Part shown: in pieces, positions 60,349 to 64,000 of the stretch | Layout of the letters: each line of letters begins with the position of its first letter | How positions within the stretch are numbered: the stretch's first letter is position 1 | NCBI RefSeq assembly: GCF_018691265.1 | Contig: NW_024881272.1 | Location: forward strand, 23,797,323 to 23,861,322 | Source: Tyto alba | Taxonomy: Eukaryota > Chordata > Aves > Strigiformes > Tytonidae | DNA: 64,000 nucleotides | Direction: 5' to 3' | Position numbers and translations under genes: made by a program | Notes under the pieces: model-generated | What the model was told of the DNA's origin: nothing | Databases searched by the model: none | The model's input: only the letters and a program-made list of their open reading frames with translations

Positions 60349-63300
60349 GTAGGTATAAAGCGAAGCAAGCAAAACCATGGGGAAGGACAAGAGACCAAGC
60401 AGCAGAGTGGGCTTACACTGTTCCTGCTTTTTCCTTTGGGTCTCCACTGTTGGGCATTGAAGGAAAGGGACTTTGGCTCTGTCCTGGTGGCAGTGCTCAA
60501 CCTCCTTCAGGCCAAGGCAAATCCTTCCTTGGAACACACTGAGGATTTGAGGGGGGATTGCCAACATTTCAGCAATGCCTTGAAAGCAACTGTAAAGTTA
60601 CATCCCAGGTTTATAGTAAAAGAGGGTAAAGGTTTGTTTTATGAGGCCTTTGGTAAGAAATTCTGATCTTACAGCAACAAGTTTTAGATGTAAATGCTTA
60701 CAAAAGAGAACAATGCAAAACCATTTTAGATTGTAGTTATTAACAAAATGACTCCATAGTCATTTACCTATTTCTCACCCTCAGTGCAGCTTTTTGGAGC
60801 AGTGGTGTGGAGTAGGCGATGACTTGGGTTTTCTGGATTATTTCACACTGCAACGCTGTCCTCAGAACCTATTTATATTTGCTCTACCTAATATATCAGC
60901 CATTAGAGAAAGTAGTACTTGGGTGGGTAAATTACTCATGTACACATGTGATATAGTTGTTGATAGAGATTACACGTGACATTTTTGGGCACATTAGCAC
61001 AGCTGACAAACCCAGAGAGAAGTACATTTGCTGGACAAGGTCTGCTTGCTCTGCCTGTGGCATTGTCCTTCCATTGTTATCAGTACAGGAGATTTGCCAT
61101 GTCACAGCGTGGATTTGGACTAGACAGAATAGTGTCTCATTTTCCATGCTCTAATTATATCATGAAGTCTTCAGAAATATTAGAGATGTTTCTTTTGTGC
61201 ACGTCAGATGGGTGCCTAGAGATAAGAAATTCACTTTTTAAATCACAGTGTGCAAGATGTGCAGACAGATTCAGCCACATAGAATGGGTCTTTGTGAAAT
61301 GCATTGCTGCATATGTATGTACAGAAGCTGTCATGGGGTTCTGGAAGCACTGGATTTGTGCTCTGTGCACTGAAGGTATCTTATCCCAAGTATTCCCGTC
61401 AGCTAGGAAGTAACTTTCTTCACCTCTCTGCATTCTCCAGAACTTACCTCTAGAATGATGTGGTCTTGATTTGTCTTCCAGAAAGTCAAGATTGCTGCCC
61501 CAGTAAAGGACAGAAATCATCAGAGTTTTGCCTTTATTTTCTCCAGATTTGTTTTTATTTTTAAACACGTTATTTTAATACACAAGATATTACTTAAACT
61601 GAGAAGAGAAGAGAGAATCCGGAAATGAAAATGCTGTGAACTGAAGTTTATGAGGTTTTGATAGGTTGTTTAACACACATCATATTGGGAAATGAAGGCA
61701 TCTTAATTGAAAACTGATGTTTCACTTCATGAAAGTACATTTGAGCATTTAAAAATAGTTTATGGAGCTTTAAGGCAAGCAATCTTTGCCCATGACCCCT
61801 GCTAGACTGTGTAAATTATAGTTCATTCCTTCAGGAGGCAACAGGAGCTCTGCAGGTGCATCTGTGGGGCTGGGACGTTAGTATATCCTGTGTTGTCTGT
61901 ACAAGGACACTCTAATATAGTGATTCTGTCATAGTTTAAAAACAGAGAATATTTCTAGCCTGTGGGTACAAATTTTACATCAGACGGCAACTATGGACTG
62001 CTGTCCTGGAGCTGCTGGGACTTCACACTTAGTGAATGCTGCTGCATCGGTGCAAAGTCTCCAACAGAAGCTACTGCTGCCAGTGAAAAAAGAGAAGAGT
62101 CTGAGTAGGATCCTGGTGATGAAGATTTGCTACAGACCTTTTTTTCACTGAGAGTTTAAACAGGAAGAGTGGAAATCAGAGCCTGTAGACCGAGAATCCA
62201 ACTCTCATTAAAGATTTGAAAGAGATCCAGCAAGATGAGTGAGGCATCTAGAGCAAGGAGCATTGCTCTACAAGAGACAGTGTGACCCAGCAGCCGCAGA
62301 GCATAGCTGGTTGGGTTCAGGGTCATGCTTTAGAGAGGCTAGAAAGCCTGGAAAACTACTCAAGAAATAAGTATATGCACATGGAAAAGGAAAATGCTGA
62401 GGTCTAGTAAGCAAAAGCACAGCGAAGAGTATGTGTCCTGAGTTTCTCCTGGGGAACCGGGATGGCGGCAGATTGGTGCCCCCATGCTGCAGTGTGCTCT
62501 GGTATGTTGGGCAGGCTACACACAGGAGGATCAAGGCTGGGGATGCCTTCGTAATCAAAGCCAACACAAAATCCTCATAAAGAGCAGTAATATTCCACTC
62601 TTCTTTGGTTGTGATGCCTAAATAAACTTCAGTGCTTCTCTTACACACCACATATGGTAACAATGTGCTGCCAATTAACTTTGTAATTTGAGGGCTTTTT
62701 CAGCAAGGTTGAGGAGAGCTAGTAAAATAGTTTGAGGCTGATCTCAAAGTGGTTTTCCCAGGATTCAATAAAGGGTGAATGTAGTAACATCCTCTGCTTT
62801 GATAATATAATTTGGGCCAGATGGTTCTGGAGAATAGTAGAGGGGTACAACTCAGATGTGTATTTTGATTGCACTTGTGGCATTAGTAGCCAAAAGTCTG
62901 AGTAAGGAGCAAAACTGTTCACCCATAATGAACAGTGACTTCTCTCTGGTACCAGTAAAGCTTTTCAGGAGTTTCCTCAGTCCATTTACCAAAGTCTTAG
63001 GAAGAGGGAGAGCTGTTTCCTACTACATGTAGACTTATCTTTTCTTGAGATAAGCTGATGATAAAGAAGAACTTCAGTTTAGGATCCTAGCAATGTCTGG
63101 GGAAAATTAAATGTGAATACCTGAAGGTGGTTTATTATGAAGGAAAATAGCTAATAAAGATCCTCTCTTTGATTAAAGAATCCTCTTAAGGTATGGGTGC
63201 AGGCTTGGCTGTCTCACTACCCAAAGTTGTATGTATGTGACATATGTTTAGGTGGAAGTTCTGTGTATACAGGTCTTTTGGGCTTGAAACCAGACATCAC

Positions 63301-64000
63301 TGGTATTGCAGCTGATAATTCAGGCATGTAGTAACCTACCTTACACTGGTGACAGTTTACTGGGAGACAAGTGGTTCAGAGGCATCATTGGCTGTTGCAC
63401 ATACAACACTGGAGATTGTTGTTGCCATGGTGCTTTTTGCTGTGCAGTAAATAGTCCTATGCACTCAGTAGCATTCAGAGCCATTGTAGCAGTGGCTTTC
63501 TGGCTCCCCTGGGAGCCCCAAGCATGGTGTGAGGTGTCCAGGAGAACATTTCAGATTAAACAAATGACCAGGACTCTGAGGACTGCAGTGCACACTGTAG
63601 TGTTTCTCTCTGCTGGTGCTGTGCATCCATGGAACTGCTTATGATTTAACTTCTTATGCAATTAAGCTCTACTGCCTAAAACTGTAAGCCTTTGGTTTGT
63701 TCATGTATTGGAAATGGCTGAATGTATAGACCCCTTACTGAAGAGATAAAGCATCCTCCTGTGGACTTCACCCAGCCACAGCACCAACTTGATGAAGGAG
63801 AAGCCATGTGTAGGAGATGTTATCAGCTGTGTCAGGCACCGGGCCATGGATTAGCACCTCTGCAGAGTGCTGACAGCCCTCATGCACTGGGGAATTAACC
63901 TCTGATGCTGGAGTCTTAGCACATCCCGACTGAGGGCTTCTCTTTGCTGTTCTGAGGGTTTGCCTGTGGGCAGGCAGCCTTCCTGGAGATGCCAGTGGTG
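60349..64000 (+). other. ST3GAL3: ST3GAL3 intron downstream of exon E (partial)
   Basis: This begins with donor gtaggt immediately after the Gly codon that ends exon E. The next exon, expected to begin Asn-Ile-Pro-Thr-Leu-Gly-Ser to complete sialylmotif S, was not seen before the window end. The second copy of a 64-base repeat lies at 60539-60601. Otherwise no repeat, RNA gene or coding exon was recognised. Confidence 0.85.
60539..60601 (+). repeat. 64-bp dispersed repeat, copy 2
   Basis: Partner of 59032-59095, in the same orientation and about 1.5 kb downstream. It contains tgccttgaaagcaactgtaa, shared almost exactly with copy 1. The two copies flank exon E, this one starting 190 bases after its donor. 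Confidence 0.6.

Noticed and set aside
1..64000. CRISPR array, prokaryotic operon, phage or intact endogenous retrovirus
   Set aside because: Introns with GT-AG boundaries, CR1 LINEs and AT-rich noncoding DNA mark a vertebrate chromosome. No direct-repeat/spacer array, ribosome binding sites, or gag/pol/env-like reading frames were recognised.

Overview
This window is vertebrate nuclear DNA, most likely from a bird. Its coding content is five internal exons of one plus-strand gene, ST3GAL3 (beta-galactoside alpha-2,3-sialyltransferase 3, CAZy family GT29). The exons are separated by very long introns carrying CR1-type retroposon remnants, simple repeats and a minisatellite. The avian call rests on two CR1 tails of the kind typical of bird genomes (near 1.0 kb and 29.3 kb), very high similarity of the exons to amniote ST3GAL3, and the absence of mammalian Alu/B1/L1 repeats. 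The species cannot be fixed from the sequence; another sauropsid is not excluded.

Layout: intron (1-12462), exon A (12463-12557), 14.6-kb intron, exon B (27144-27207), 8.1-kb intron, exon C (35294-35389), 4.5-kb intron, exon D (39858-40044), 20.2-kb intron, exon E (60202-60348), then the start of another intron to the window end. All five exons have AG acceptors and GT donors. Their reading frame joins without a stop: 589 bases encode 196 whole residues plus the last base of a preceding codon. They correspond to about residues 102-297 of the 375-residue human protein. Missing here are the 5' exons (cytoplasmic tail, membrane anchor, stem, about 101 residues) and the 3' exons (rest of sialylmotif S, motif III, motif VS, about 78 residues). 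These must lie outside the window.

The exons carry the catalytic-domain core: the start of the luminal catalytic region (A, B), the whole sialylmotif L, which binds CMP-sialic acid (C plus the start of D), the linker between motifs (D), and the start of sialylmotif S (E). Exons C (96 nt, phase 2-2) and E (147 nt, phase 0-0) can be skipped without shifting the frame.

Non-coding features include two avian-type CR1 tails, two old L3/CR1-like copies (6.2 and 41.7 kb), a 52-bp minisatellite (1.1-1.4 kb), and a two-copy tandem duplication (17.7 kb). There are two unexplained dispersed repeat pairs (23.1/24.0 kb and 59.0/60.5 kb) and a tRNA-like relic with a CR1-like tail (44.2 kb). A very CpG-dense block with a CCAAT motif lies at 57.1-57.3 kb, and a possible 40-nt poison exon at 38.1 kb. 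I found no second protein-coding gene, CRISPR array or prokaryotic-type system. The remaining open frames look like chance frames in introns.
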